DNA of 52,572 nucleotides from Planctomycetaceae bacterium (lineage in GTDB: Bacteria > Planctomycetota > Planctomycetia > Planctomycetales > Planctomycetaceae). The DNA lies in assembly GCA_015485495.1 (NCBI GenBank), contig WFTL01000171.1, positions 1-52,572 of the forward strand, written 5' to 3'. Within the stretch, counting starts at the first letter, position 1. The number at the start of each line of letters is the position of its first letter. This document shows, piece after piece, positions 1 through 11,240 of this stretch. Under the pieces are notes generated by a model. The model had not been told where the DNA came from. It ran no database searches and saw only the letters and a program-made list of their open reading frames with translations. Position numbers and translations under genes: made by a program.

Positions 1-813
1 ACGTCAAGGCTCTGCCGGGAGCGATCGCAAGGAATCTCAGAAAAATCTGCTTAGGAGACGGTCGGCAGAACACACGAATAGCGTGTTCGTTCTCCCGTCG
101 GCCGGAAGTTCCGGTGCCGGGTCGCCGTTCTCGGTAACCATTCATCCTGGTGGGAATCGGTATTGGCGAATCGGGAACGATTCGTTCTACCGGATCCATC
201 ATGGGCGGTGCAGCGGGGATTGTCGAGAGCACGGAAGTCGACACGGCGTTTGTCGAACGATTTCTCGCTGCGCGGGTCACCGAAGAGGAGACTCGCAGGT
301 TGGCCCGGCAGCCTGCTGAGGTCACTGGCCTGACGCTCCTGATGATCCAGGCCCGCACGGGCCGACAACCGTCCGGAAAAAACGCTCCCGACGCCGCTGA
401 CCGTCCGCCACGTCACCTCCCGGGACGTCTGCTCACGCTGAAGATCGCCCTGACGGATCGGCATCACTCCGCTCCTGGTTCCGGCCTGCTGGCATCGGGG
501 ACACGACCGGAAATCGCGGCGAAACGCCGCGAGCCCTCCGGCGACAACGATCACCTCGGTACCGACCGGGCGGCTTGCGCCGCTCCGCTAACACTGCCAC
601 CTCCGCACGCCCGCCGGTGACAACCATCACCCGCGCAGCAACCGGTCGGTCTGCGGCGTGCCGTTTCAACGCGCTGTCCCGGCCCGCTCGTTCCGGCCTC
701 CTCGATGCTGCAGCTCCGCGACTCCGAGGTCTCCGTGAGAGCCCCCTTCACCCAGCCTCCGCACTTCACGCGCACACCGCTCGGCCGTTCGCCCCTGTCA
801 GTCCGGCAGCCTG
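1..813. other. Gene-poor stretch, no supported gene
   Basis: Open frames exist on both strands (for example plus 150-620 and minus 51-554), but none has a recognisable domain, a convincing ribosome-binding site or a plausible amino-acid composition. They are rich in Arg, Pro, Ser and Gly, as expected of random frames in GC-rich DNA. The plus frame from about 198 to 370 looks slightly more protein-like than the rest, so a decayed gene cannot be excluded. No RNA gene or terminator was recognised. Confidence 0.5.
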
Positions 814-1260
814 TCAGTCGCCGCAGCCGACTTCCAGGTTGACGGCCGTCTGCAGCAGCCGCGATTCACGGCGATTCCAGGCGATGAAGGCCTGCATCCA
901 GGCCTTCAGTTCCATCCGCAGCGTTTTCGCCAGAGACTCCGTCCGCACGGCATTGGGCAGTTCTCTCCGCAACTGACGCAGCCGGTCACACATCTGTTCG
1001 TGTTCCACAGCCAGCGACGTCACATGGCATTCCCAGTTCGGATGGACATCCAGAATTTCCTGGCTGAAACCGGCCTTCTGCTTCAGTTCGAACTGTTTCG
1101 GAAGCGTTTCCAGAAGAGCATCCAGAACGGCGGAGATCCATCGCAGATTCTGTTCATCGATCGGCGATTCCAGCAGATCACGCAGGTCGCCGATCAGGAT
1201 GTACTCCAGTTCGGAAATCCGTCGAAGAGATTCGGCCCGGGCGGTTTCAGCTGATGTCAT
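814..1260 (-). CDS. Small all-helical hypothetical protein (possibly hemerythrin-like)
   Basis: A 148-residue soluble protein with no signal peptide or membrane segment. It is almost entirely charged, leucine-rich helix (long stretches around residues 10-50 and 75-135), which suggests a four-helix bundle. The ATG at 1260 is preceded by GAGGTGA about four bases upstream, a good Shine-Dalgarno, so the start is well supported. The C-terminus (helix with RRESRLLQTA, ending in GCGD) resembles small planctomycete proteins of hemerythrin-like fold, whose final helix usually carries a His-Glu pair. Here those ligand positions are not conserved, so an iron-binding role is doubtful. It stands alone, with no same-strand gene close by. 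The function is unknown; confidence that it is a real gene is fairly high. Confidence 0.75.
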   Translation of the reverse strand: MTSAETARAESLRRISELEYILIGDLRDLLESPIDEQNLRWISAVLDALLETLPKQFELKQKAGFSQEILDVHPNWECHVTSLAVEHEQMCDRLRQLRRELPNAVRTESLAKTLRMELKAWMQAFIAWNRRESRLLQTAVNLEVGCGD

Positions 1261-1775
1261 GAATCACCTCACTGTGGTCTGACAGACTCCGATTCGACTC
1301 AACTGAAAGACGGGAGTGGTACTGCAGTCGATACGGAGCTCTGCTGAAGAAAGGACGAATGGAATTGGAGACCGTGCGTCGAGAACATTCGATCTCAGAA
1401 CTGAGAAGCCTTCATTCTACCACGAAGAACCCATTCGGCAATCACGAATCGGCCGAATCTGCCGAAGAACACGATCATGTCAACGCAAGTAGTATATGGG
1501 AAAGCATTTACAAACCGGATAAAAACATCCTTATCTGGGGCGTCCACGAAGAAACGGCGGCCCCCTCCACACAGGTTTCCGGTCTGATTCGCCCCACGGC
1601 CCCACGGCCCCACGGCTCCCGGGCTCCCGGGCTCCCGGGCTCCCGGGCTCCACACGATCGCAGCAACGTTGCCTGTTGCCGACCTGCCCGATGCACCGTC
1701 TTGCCGGCGCACAGAAAAAGCCGGTTCCGGGAGGGACCGGCGGTTCGCACAGAAAGCTTTGACCAATAACAGACG
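1261..1775. other. Intergenic region with relatively AT-rich patch and inverted repeat
   Basis: About 515 bases without a supported gene. Positions 1434-1440 (TTCGGCA) and 1460-1466 (TGCCGAA) form a perfect 7-base inverted repeat, with the palindrome TCGGCCGA (1449-1456) inside the loop. The segment 1480-1540 is noticeably more AT-rich than the surroundings. A GC-rich 8-bp tandem repeat follows at 1592-1651. A plus-strand frame at 1359-1769 runs across all of this, but it translates the simple repeat and has no family resemblance. Confidence 0.5.
1592..1651. repeat. GC-rich 8-bp tandem repeats
   Basis: Two abutting short tandem arrays: about three copies of CCCCACGG (1592-1612), then about four and a half copies of GGGCTCCC (through about 1651). 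Both have an 8-bp period and one may derive from the other. The second contains the palindrome CCCGGG in each unit. The array sits between the AT-rich patch and the tRNA-His gene and is not in any supported gene. Slippage-type copy-number variation is likely. Confidence 0.85.
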
Positions 1776-1850
1776 GGTGGCTAACCGGATTCGAACCGGC
1801 GACCTCTGGAACCACAATCCAGCGCTCTAACCAGCTGAGCTATAGCCACC
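1776..1850 (-). tRNA. tRNA-His (GTG anticodon)
   Basis: Read on the minus strand, the sequence folds as a full cloverleaf. The acceptor is GTGGCTA/TAGCCAC, preceded by the extra 5' G (G-1) that is diagnostic of tRNA-His and faces C73. The D-arm is GCTC...GAGC. The anticodon stem is CTGGA/TCCAG with loop TTGTGGT, giving anticodon GTG. The T-arm is CCGG-TTCGAAT-CCGG. The 3' CCA is not encoded (the DNA continues CGT after the discriminator base), so it must be added post-transcriptionally. It is a single isolated tRNA gene. Confidence 0.97.
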
Positions 1851-1976
1851 ACACTTCGTGTTCGACGGGATGCCGAACAGAGGGGCGGATGATATCGGTG
1901 CGGGAAATCACCTTCAAGCTGCCCTCAAAGCCAAACACACATTTCACCTGCAGGATGTCGAATCCGTCCCGGTTCC

Positions 1977-2756
1977 TCAGGAACGCTGCAGATGTTCTCC
2001 CAGCTGCAGAACGACTCCCTGAACAAACCGACTCAGCCGCCGTCCGGCCGTGTCTGTTCGTTCGACCCATGGGCGCACCGGAGCAGGAACCCGCCAGCCG
2101 GACAGCAGACGGCTGACCGGGCTGCGCTGCTGCCGGCTGATTCCAAACACGGCTTCCATCGCTTCCTCGGGAAGGTTTTCATCCATTCCGTCGATGATGG
2201 CCCGAATGGAGAGAAACGGAATCCGGGATTCCTCGCAGATCTGAGCGACGGCCAGACTGACGGTGTCCACGGCACCGGCATCGGATTCGGCCGCCAGTTC
2301 GCGTTTCTGTGCAGCGGTTACCGGGTGACTGTCGGCCACCAGGTGGGGTCTCAGAGTCACGTGGGGCGATTCCGGGATGGGACATCGAACGTGCAGACGC
2401 TGTCCGTGGGTGTCACAGACCGAAGTGGCCAGGCTGAGATCACCGGGTCGGACATCGTCGGCCAGGGACGAACTGAAGCCCACGCTGAGAATCCAGCGGG
2501 GCCGGTGTTCGGCCATGAGGATTTCGGAGGCCCGTCGGTGGGCTGCAAATCCGGAACCGGCTTCCACGACCGCCACACGGAACGATTCCCCCAGAAAGCC
2601 GCCGTGGAAGCGCTGTCCGCCGTCTGTGTAGCGTCGGCGGCGGTCAAGCTGTTTCAGCAGCGGTCGAATTTCCTGAATGCGGGTGCACACCAGGGCCACG
2701 TGGGCCGTGGACCGGTCCGGCGGCCCTGCATCCTGGTCATCGACAAGAAAATCCAT
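1977..2756 (-). CDS. Nucleoside phosphorylase-fold protein (MTA/SAH nucleosidase-like)
   Basis: About 259 residues, with the layout of the PNP/UDP phosphorylase superfamily (5'-methylthioadenosine/S-adenosylhomocysteine nucleosidase and hopanoid HpnG relatives). There is an N-terminal beta strand (VALVCT), the glycine-containing strand VVEAGSGFAA near residue 65, and WILSVGFSSSL followed by DDVRPGDL, matching the family's SxGxAGxLxxxxxxGD region. The C-terminal loop IRAIIDGMDENLP contains the usual catalytic-Asp position. The normal substrate-binding Met-Glu pair near AVAQ is replaced by Thr-Val (AVDTVSLAVAQ), so ribose binding or the substrate may differ. It lies 19 bases downstream of argJ and is probably co-transcribed. 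ATG at 2756 is used; an in-frame GTG at 2765 is possible. Neither has a clear Shine-Dalgarno. The exact substrate is unknown. Confidence 0.8.
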   Translation of the reverse strand: MDFLVDDQDAGPPDRSTAHVALVCTRIQEIRPLLKQLDRRRRYTDGGQRFHGGFLGESFRVAVVEAGSGFAAHRRASEILMAEHRPRWILSVGFSSSLADDVRPGDLSLATSVCDTHGQRLHVRCPIPESPHVTLRPHLVADSHPVTAAQKRELAAESDAGAVDTVSLAVAQICEESRIPFLSIRAIIDGMDENLPEEAMEAVFGISRQQRSPVSRLLSGWRVPAPVRPWVERTDTAGRRLSRFVQGVVLQLGEHLQRS

Positions 2757-2775
2757 CACAGACACGATCGCACTG

Positions 2776-3981
2776 TCAGGTGGTGTATTCGGAATTCAGG
2801 CGGACGTATTCCTGCGTCAGGTCGGACGTCCACAGCCGGGCCTGACTGCTGCCGGACCGGGGACCTCCGGTCAGTTCCAGCCGCAGATGTACGTCCTGTT
2901 CGGCCATCACGGCCGACAGCGCCCCTTCATCATACGGTACGGGAACCCCGTTCCGATAAACCGTCACGCCATTGATTTCCAGAGTCAGGCAGTCGGCATC
3001 GAATTCGATCCCCGCATAACCGGCAGCCGACGTGATGCGTCCCCAGTTGGGATCGTTGCCCGTGACGGCCGTTTTCACCAGAGCACTGTCCGCCACGGCC
3101 CGGGCCACCTGAACGGCGGCTTCCCGGGAATCGAATCCACAGACATCGACCACAATGAAATGCGATGCACCTTCGGCATCGCGCACAATATCCGTTGCCA
3201 GTTTCTCACACACGTCTGTGACGGCCTCGCGAAATTCCGGCATGTCCGCCGCCGCCACACCGGACGATCCTCCGGCCAGCAGCAGAACCGTATCACTGGT
3301 GCTCATGTGCCCGTCCACGCGGATGCAGTTGAATGTCCGTGCAGTCGCTTCCCGCAGCAGTTCGTCGCACTGCGGCGGCGTGAGGACCGCGTCGGTCATC
3401 ACGACCGCGAGCATGGTGGCCATGTTCGGAGCGATCATGGCCGCCCCCTTGGCCGCTCCGGCCACCCGCACGGTGCCGTTTTCGGCCGCCACATCGCGTG
3501 AAACCAGTTTGGGAAACGTGTCCGTGGTCATCATGGCTTCTGCAGCGGCCATCAGATCGGCATCATCCGTTCCGGCGTCCTTCACTGCCGGGCCGATCGC
3601 GGCGGTGATTCGGTCCACGGGAAGCGGCACACCGATGATTCCGGTTGAACAGACGAGCACCTGTTCGGCCCGGCAGCCGATCTGCCGGGCGACGGACGCG
3701 GTCATCGCCTGAGCGTCCTGGATTCCCCGATCACCGGTGCAGGCGTTGGCATTTCCGGAATTGATGACCACAGCGCGAATATCGCCTGCAGGCACCCGCT
3801 GCTGCGACACCATCACGGGAGCTCCCAGCACCCGGTTCGTGGTGAACACTCCGGCGGCGGCCGCCGCCGTGTCGGACACAAACAGGGCCAGATCCGATCG
3901 GCCGCTCGGTTTGATCCCACAACTGCGGCCACAGGCCCGAAACCCCTCAGGAAGACTGGCTGACCCGGCGGACGACAACAC
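2776..3981 (-). CDS. argJ: Bifunctional ornithine acetyltransferase / N-acetylglutamate synthase
   Basis: ArgJ transfers the acetyl group of N-acetylornithine to glutamate, closing the cyclic arginine biosynthesis pathway in the cytoplasm; some family members also use acetyl-CoA. The sequence has the diagnostic AAGVFTTNR segment (about residue 42), VVINSGNANACTG (71-83), CSTGIIG (111-117) and the autocleavage site N-M-A-T-M-L. There Thr189 becomes the nucleophile of the beta chain after A-T cleavage. NDPNWGRI lies near the C-terminus. The frame stays open far upstream to 4806, but homology begins near LPEGFRA. The GTG at 3981 gives 401 residues, the normal family length; TTG at 3978 is an alternative. 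The upstream extension overlaps the divergent acylase gene and is not coding. A phosphorylase-like gene follows closely. Confidence in function is very high, in the start moderate. Confidence 0.95.
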   Translation of the reverse strand: MLSSAGSASLPEGFRACGRSCGIKPSGRSDLALFVSDTAAAAAGVFTTNRVLGAPVMVSQQRVPAGDIRAVVINSGNANACTGDRGIQDAQAMTASVARQIGCRAEQVLVCSTGIIGVPLPVDRITAAIGPAVKDAGTDDADLMAAAEAMMTTDTFPKLVSRDVAAENGTVRVAGAAKGAAMIAPNMATMLAVVMTDAVLTPPQCDELLREATARTFNCIRVDGHMSTSDTVLLLAGGSSGVAAADMPEFREAVTDVCEKLATDIVRDAEGASHFIVVDVCGFDSREAAVQVARAVADSALVKTAVTGNDPNWGRITSAAGYAGIEFDADCLTLEINGVTVYRNGVPVPYDEGALSAVMAEQDVHLRLELTGGPRSGSSQARLWTSDLTQEYVRLNSEYTT

Positions 3982-4275
3982 GCTGACTCCCGATACAGAA
4001 ACACGTTTCCAAAAGCGATGGAATCTTACCGAACAGACCGCCTGCCGAAAGTCCGGGTTCGGTGGCAACAGACGGGGCGCGGGGGCATTCCGAAACGCGG
4101 GACGCGGACCATGCAGAACCAGCGGATTCTGCCTGGCATTCTCCTGCTGTGTGCATGACCATACGCATGCTGTCTGCCGTATCCGCTGCAGGCAGCCTCT
4201 GTCCCGCTGTGCCGGCCCGTTCAGGCACATGTCTTTTTTTCGGGTTTGTGTCCTGACCAATTGGAGGTGACTGCC

Positions 4276-6528
4276 ATGATTTTGTCGGCTCGTCGTACGT
4301 GGGTGATTCTGACAGCCCTGCTGACAGTCGGCGGGCTTTCGGCTGCGGCGGCTGATCCGCTGCCGGATTCGGAGCGGCAGCGGCTGGAACAGACGGCGCA
4401 GCGGGTGACCATTCGCCGTGACGAATGGGGCGTGCCCCATATCGACGCGCCCACGGATGCGAACGTGGCCTTCGGCATGGCCTGGTGTCAGTGCGAAGAC
4501 TACTTCTGGCAGGTCGAAGATTCCTATATCCAGTCGATCGGCCGCTATGCGGAAGTGGTGGGAGAAGCCGGTCTGGCCGGAGACGTTCTGAACCGGCTGT
4601 TCGAGATCCCTCAGCGGGCCCAGGCAGAACTGAAAACTCTGCCGGAAGAACACCGCCGCATCATTTCCGCCTATGCGGACGGCATCAACTACTTTCTGGC
4701 GTGCCGTCCGGACGTGCAGCCTCGGCTGATCACCCACTTCGAACCATGGCATCTGCTGGCCTATGACCGTTTTATTCTGTTGAGCTTTGCATACAGGAAA
4801 TCGCACGCGCCGCGTCCCGGCCCGGAAGGCATTGTCACCGTCCGGCGGCCGGACGGTTCTCAGACCGATTCGCTTTCAGCCAACACGCTGGACGGGGACG
4901 TGATTCGCGAGGTCACCGGATCGAATCAATGGGCTCTGGCCGGCTCACGCACGAAATCCGGACACGCCATGCTGTTCGCCAATCCGCATCAGCCGTGGTA
5001 CGGCCCCGGCCAGTGGTACGAAGCACACACCCGCAGCGGCGAAGGACTCAACTTCACGGGAGCCTGTTTTTTCGGTTCCCCGTTTCCGGGGATGGGTCAC
5101 AATGAGCATCTGGGCTGGGCCCATACGGTCAATGAGCCGGATCTGGCCGATGTGTACCGGGAAACGTTCGACGACCCGGACCATCCGCTGAACTACCGTT
5201 ACGGCGATGGTTACCGCACCGCCACGGAATGGACCGACACGATCCGCGTGCTCACCGAACAGGGATTCATCGAAAAAGAATACACCTTCCGCCGGACTCA
5301 TCACGGCCCCTGCGTGGCCCGGGAAAGCGACACGACGTGGCTGGCGGTCCGCATGGGCAACGTGATCGACACGACTCGCGTGCCGCAGGGGCTGGCCATG
5401 GCGAAGGCCACCTGTCTGGAAGAATGGCTGGAAGCGATGGAAATGCGGCGTCTGCCGATGTTCAACTGCGCCTACGCCGACCGCGAAGGAAACATCCTTT
5501 ACCTGTACAACGGTGCCGTCCCGATTCGAGACCCGCAGTTCGACTGGACCCGTCCGGTCGACGGCAGCGACCCGCGGACGGAATGGCAGGGGCTGCATTC
5601 GGTGTATCAGCTTCCGCAGGTACTCAATCCCCGCTGCGGCTATGTGCAGAACTGCAATTCCACGCCGTACCTGACGACCGACACCGACAATCCGCCGGCC
5701 GGCGACTTTCCGAAATACATGGTCGAAGAATACGACTTCGACCGCAGACGGGCCAAAGTATCCCGCATGCTGCTGCGACAGACCGAGGACCTGACTCTGG
5801 ACGATCTGGAAACTCTGGCCTTCGATACGACTCTGTACTGGCCGCTCACCAGCCTGCCGGTCCTGGCCCGGGAACTGGAGCGGATTCAGAAAACCCACCC
5901 CGAAACAGCCGCGGCCGCGCGGCCGTACTTCGATCATCTGCGCGACTGGGACTGCCGGACATCGTACGACTGCACCCGCACGGCGCTGTGCCTGCGCTGG
6001 TACCGCATCATGTACGGGCGCAGTGAGCGGCTGCAGCGGGAATTCGCTCTGCATCCGGAGAAGAAGTTCGCTGCTCTGGTTCAGGCCGCCCGGTCTCTGG
6101 AACAGTATCACGGAAGCTGGAAAATCCGCTGGGGCGATCTCAACCGGCTGCAGCGGGTCCCCAACGCGCCCAGTCCCGAAGCGTCCGTGGCCGGTCTGAG
6201 CGACGATCGTCCCAGCCTGCCGCTCATCGGAGCCCCGGGGCCTCTGGGAGAAGTCTTCACCGTGTACTGCACACCGGATGATCCGAAACTCCCGTTCCGA
6301 CGACGGTACGGAGTCGTGGGAACGTCTTTCATGGGAATCTATGAATTCGGAGACCGGGTGGAAGCCAGGACGCTTCTGCAGTTCGGCGTCAGCGGCGACC
6401 CGAAATCCCCTCACTTCTTCGATCAGGCCCGGCTGATGTCCGAACGACGGCTCAAACGCGCCTGGTTCTACGAAGACGACGTGGCCGCTCACACCCAGGT
6501 CACCTACCATCCCGGAGACCACCGCTGA
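4276..6528 (+). CDS. Penicillin acylase family secreted hydrolase
   Basis: A 750-residue N-terminal-nucleophile hydrolase of the penicillin amidase family (relatives cleave amide bonds of penicillins, cephalosporins or N-acyl-homoserine lactones). The start is set by GGAGGTGA five bases before ATG 4276. A signal peptide spans about residues 1-26 (hydrophobic [16 protein letters not shown], cut near AAA-DP). [11 protein letters not shown] (49-58) and [14 protein letters not shown] are typical of the alpha chain. The motif G-S-N-Q-W-A places the autoprocessing site at Gly215/Ser216, Ser216 being the catalytic nucleophile of the beta chain. [17 protein letters not shown] follows, as in the family. 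It is predicted to act in the periplasm after self-cleavage. It is divergent from argJ and followed by a HAD gene 142 bases on. The substrate cannot be inferred. Confidence 0.92.
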   Translation: MILSARRTWVILTALLTVGGLSAAAADPLPDSERQRLEQTAQRVTIRRDEWGVPHIDAPTDANVAFGMAWCQCEDYFWQVEDSYIQSIGRYAEVVGEAGLAGDVLNRLFEIPQRAQAELKTLPEEHRRIISAYADGINYFLACRPDVQPRLITHFEPWHLLAYDRFILLSFAYRKSHAPRPGPEGIVTVRRPDGSQTDSLSANTLDGDVIREVTGSNQWALAGSRTKSGHAMLFANPHQPWYGPGQWYEAHTRSGEGLNFTGACFFGSPFPGMGHNEHLGWAHTVNEPDLADVYRETFDDPDHPLNYRYGDGYRTATEWTDTIRVLTEQGFIEKEYTFRRTHHGPCVARESDTTWLAVRMGNVIDTTRVPQGLAMAKATCLEEWLEAMEMRRLPMFNCAYADREGNILYLYNGAVPIRDPQFDWTRPVDGSDPRTEWQGLHSVYQLPQVLNPRCGYVQNCNSTPYLTTDTDNPPAGDFPKYMVEEYDFDRRRAKVSRMLLRQTEDLTLDDLETLAFDTTLYWPLTSLPVLARELERIQKTHPETAAAARPYFDHLRDWDCRTSYDCTRTALCLRWYRIMYGRSERLQREFALHPEKKFAALVQAARSLEQYHGSWKIRWGDLNRLQRVPNAPSPEASVAGLSDDRPSLPLIGAPGPLGEVFTVYCTPDDPKLPFRRRYGVVGTSFMGIYEFGDRVEARTLLQFGVSGDPKSPHFFDQARLMSERRLKRAWFYEDDVAAHTQVTYHPGDHR

Positions 6529-6670
6529 CCGGTCGGCGTCCATCGTCCGCCGAACTGCAGACCCCATCGGCCCCGTCCTCCTGGCGGCATATCGATTCGC
6601 TGTTTCTCCGCCGACCGGCGGACGAGGACTCCGCTGTCCACCGGAGCCGGGCGGGCCGTTCCGAAACGTC

Positions 6671-7372
6671 ATGACTGCACGCGTCGTCCTGTTCGATATC
6701 GATGGAACTCTGCTGGCCACCGGCGGAGCCGGACGAAAGGCCATGGAGCTGGCTCTGGCCGATGTGTTTCAGCGGCACTGCCCGGCAGACCGAATCGATA
6801 CGGCCGGACGGACGGACTGCCGGATCATCACCGACATCCTGGAAAGCTGCGGCATTTTTCCTGGCAGCGATGAACGGCGGCGTTTTTGCCGGGCCTACCT
6901 GAAGCACCTGCCGGCCTGTCTGAAGTCCCGCCGGGGACACGTTCTGCCCGGAGTCGCCCGACTTCTGAAGCTCCTGGCCGCCCGGCAGGATGTGGTTTCC
7001 GGGCTGCTGACGGGCAACTGTGAAGAAGGCGCCCGAATCAAGCTGAAGCATTTCGGTCTGGATCGATTCTTTCTGTTCGGCGGATTCGGCGATGTTCACA
7101 CGGATCGCAGCGACGTGGCCGCCGCCGCCTGGCAGCGGGCTCAGGAAATCCTGGAAACACCGATCCCTGCAGAACACTGCTGCATCATCGGCGACACACC
7201 GGCCGATATTCAGTGCGCTCGAGCCATCGGGGCATCTGCGGTGGCCGTGGCCACGGGCACCTCGACCCGACACGATCTGGCATCCTGCCACCCGGACGGC
7301 CTGCTCGACAGTCTGGCAGACACCGACGCCGTTCTCGAAGCGGTCCTGCGCGGATTTCCGGAATCCGGCTGA
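6671..7372 (+). CDS. HAD-superfamily hydrolase (phosphoglycolate phosphatase-like)
   Basis: A 233-residue cytoplasmic phosphatase of the haloacid dehalogenase superfamily. Motif I is FDIDGTLL, with nucleophile Asp9 and acid/base Asp11. A helical cap follows (residues about 20-95). Motif II is the Thr in LLTGN, motif III a Lys in the IKLKHFGLD region, and motif IV is IIGDTPADI, supplying the Mg-binding acidic residues. The layout fits phosphoglycolate phosphatase (Gph) or related small-molecule phosphatases, and the substrate is not determinable. ATG 6671 lacks an obvious Shine-Dalgarno, but the following codons match the family N-terminus. alaS starts 90 bases downstream on the same strand, so co-transcription is likely. 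Confidence 0.9.
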   Translation: MTARVVLFDIDGTLLATGGAGRKAMELALADVFQRHCPADRIDTAGRTDCRIITDILESCGIFPGSDERRRFCRAYLKHLPACLKSRRGHVLPGVARLLKLLAARQDVVSGLLTGNCEEGARIKLKHFGLDRFFLFGGFGDVHTDRSDVAAAAWQRAQEILETPIPAEHCCIIGDTPADIQCARAIGASAVAVATGTSTRHDLASCHPDGLLDSLADTDAVLEAVLRGFPESG

Positions 7373-7462
7373 ACCACCACCAGCTTCTCACAGAACACAG
7401 GTCTGCTATGGTTCCGGCAGACTGCAGCGGATCCTGTTTCCCGATCTGTTCACACGACCATC

Positions 7463-10096
<2,634 letters not shown>

Positions 10097-10170
10097 CAAC
10101 TGTGTGGGCGGGCCGTCGGACGGAGTGTTCCTGGAACGGCATCGATCTGTCCCGCAGCCTGCTGGCGTGC

Positions 10171-10275
10171 TGCCCCAAAACTGGTCCAGGTGTTATGAGA
10201 GTCTCAGCGGCCCAGTTGGGCAGGGAGACTGTCATGAAACGGAAACGCCACACGCCGGAGCAGATCATCCGGACG
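10171..10275 (+). mobile_element. Truncated IS3-type insertion sequence (left end and start of orfA)
   Basis: From 10171 the sequence TGCCCCAAAACTGGTCCAGG resembles the terminal region of IS3-family elements. It is followed by a hairpin and, at 10234, by an ATG opening MKRKRHTPEQIIR. This is the near-invariant N-terminus of the IS3-family orfA (helix-turn-helix transposase subunit). After that 13th residue the similarity stops: the expected continuation (a Lys/Leu/Arg-rich helix) is replaced by unrelated sequence. The catalytic orfB with its DDE residues and the right end are absent. It is a dead 5' fragment, probably left by deletion or a nested rearrangement. The exact boundary of the element is uncertain. 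Confidence 0.75.
10200..10230 (+). promoter_or_regulatory. Hairpin in front of the orfA start of the IS stub
   Basis: AGTCTC (10200-10205) pairs with GAGACT (10225-10230), and GCCCA (10210-10214) pairs with TGGGC (10217-10221) across a 2-base loop. The outer stem ends just before the ATG at 10234 and includes the GGGAG-type ribosome-binding site. Such structures in insertion sequences commonly mask transposase translation in read-through transcripts; that role is inferred here. Confidence 0.5.
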
Positions 10276-10684
10276 CAGAGCCAGATTCCGGACGGTACCC
10301 CGGTGCTGACAGGTCCGCCCGCGGTCCAGGCTGCTCGGATCCGTGCATTCCTCAGGATGGTTCCAAGTCAATTGCTCCCACGGAAACGAGGGAACGGCTT
10401 CCCTTTTCGATTTGCTCGTTCTGTTCATCCTGCGCACTGTCTGCTTCACTGCCGGCCACCCCGATTTCGTGCACGGAAAGTGGATCTCGGCTGAGACCTC
10501 CGAGAAATCCACTTCGATGGGGCAGCCTGCCTGGCAATCGGAAACCGTCCCAGACAGCTCTTTGACATGCCGGAAGGTTCCCTGTAGAAGAAGGGGATAG
10601 AATCCGGTGTCCGGAACGTTCAGGAGTCCTTTCTACGGCCGGACCGCCGGGAAATACCGCGTGGTTTCATCTCGGGGGCATTTC

Positions 10685-11029
10685 ATGGCCGGGCAGCAGA
10701 CAACACGGCGTCCCGCACTGTCGGCATGGTGGATGACGGCCGTGGCCTTCCTGTTCAGCGCCGTCCTGCTGCCCGCTCCGCAGTTTCTGACCGGTTTCGA
10801 AGCTGCTGAGTCCGAATGCCCACTGGAAGAAGACGGGGATTCCGGCGGCAAAGAAGAAGCCATCGCGTGTCTGGCCGTGCGGCGTCGCGTTGTCCGCGTT
10901 CGGTGGACCTCGGTTCCCTGGGCTGCCCATCATTCGGATTGCCGCGGTATCGTTGACGGGCCATTTCGACGTGCGGCAGTGATCGGCCACGTTCTGATCG
11001 GCCCTGTGTGTGCGCCCCTGCTGATCTAG
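10685..11029 (+). CDS. Small secreted or membrane-anchored hypothetical protein
   Basis: A 114-residue protein beginning MAGQQTTRRPALSAWW. Basic N-terminal residues are followed by a hydrophobic segment (about residues 17-36, MTAVAFLFSAVLLPAP) that looks like a signal peptide or anchor. An acidic stretch with a Cys (ECPLEEDGD) and an Arg-rich, Cys-containing C-terminal half ending GHVLIGPVCAPLL follow. Three cysteines lie outside the anchor. GGGGG eight bases before ATG 10685 could serve as ribosome-binding site. No known domain was recognised. It lies 211 bases upstream of the carbonic anhydrase on the same strand and could belong to that unit. Existence is likely but not certain; function unknown. 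Confidence 0.55.
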   Translation: MAGQQTTRRPALSAWWMTAVAFLFSAVLLPAPQFLTGFEAAESECPLEEDGDSGGKEEAIACLAVRRRVVRVRWTSVPWAAHHSDCRGIVDGPFRRAAVIGHVLIGPVCAPLLI

Positions 11030-11240
11030 CCGGCCGCCCGGGAGGGGATGCCTGCAGTGCCTCGGCTTCAGACCGATTCGGGTTCGCGGCGCTGCCACGT
11101 TCTTCGGCCGCACTGAGCGCCCCTGCCCCGCCCTCCGGGTGTTTCCGGCAGCCTGTACCGGCACCCCGGTTCGGTGAGCACATGTTTCATCCCGCGCGCA
11201 GGAACGGCCTGCGCAGATCTTTTCCGTGGAGTCCTCAGCG

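Larger units (their letters stand above)
10097..10684. other. Intergenic region containing IS remnant
   Basis: Apart from the IS3-type stub at 10171-10275, no gene is supported in these 588 bases. Several frames are open on both strands (for example minus 10204-10512, plus 10102-10494), but their translations have no family resemblance. After about 10276 the sequence shows no further similarity to a transposase. Confidence 0.5.

Noticed and set aside
150-620. Possible gene at the left edge (plus strand)
   Set aside because: The first 70 residues look mildly protein-like, but there is no recognisable domain and the C-terminal half is random-like, so coding could not be supported.
1592-1651. 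Possible CRISPR array
   Set aside because: The repeats are only 8 bp long and directly contiguous, with no spacers; it is a simple tandem repeat.
1359-1769. 136-residue plus-strand frame covering the tandem repeats
   Set aside because: It translates the simple repeat and the intergenic patch; no homologue, and no ribosome-binding site that decides a start.
3982-4806. Upstream extension of the argJ frame giving a 676-residue protein
   Set aside because: ArgJ homology starts near residue LPEGFRA; the extension overlaps the divergent acylase gene with its strong Shine-Dalgarno and signal peptide, and has random composition.
4945-6744. 599-residue minus-strand frame antisense to the acylase
   Set aside because: Open by chance in GC-rich DNA; no family similarity, and the plus-strand gene has clear catalytic motifs.
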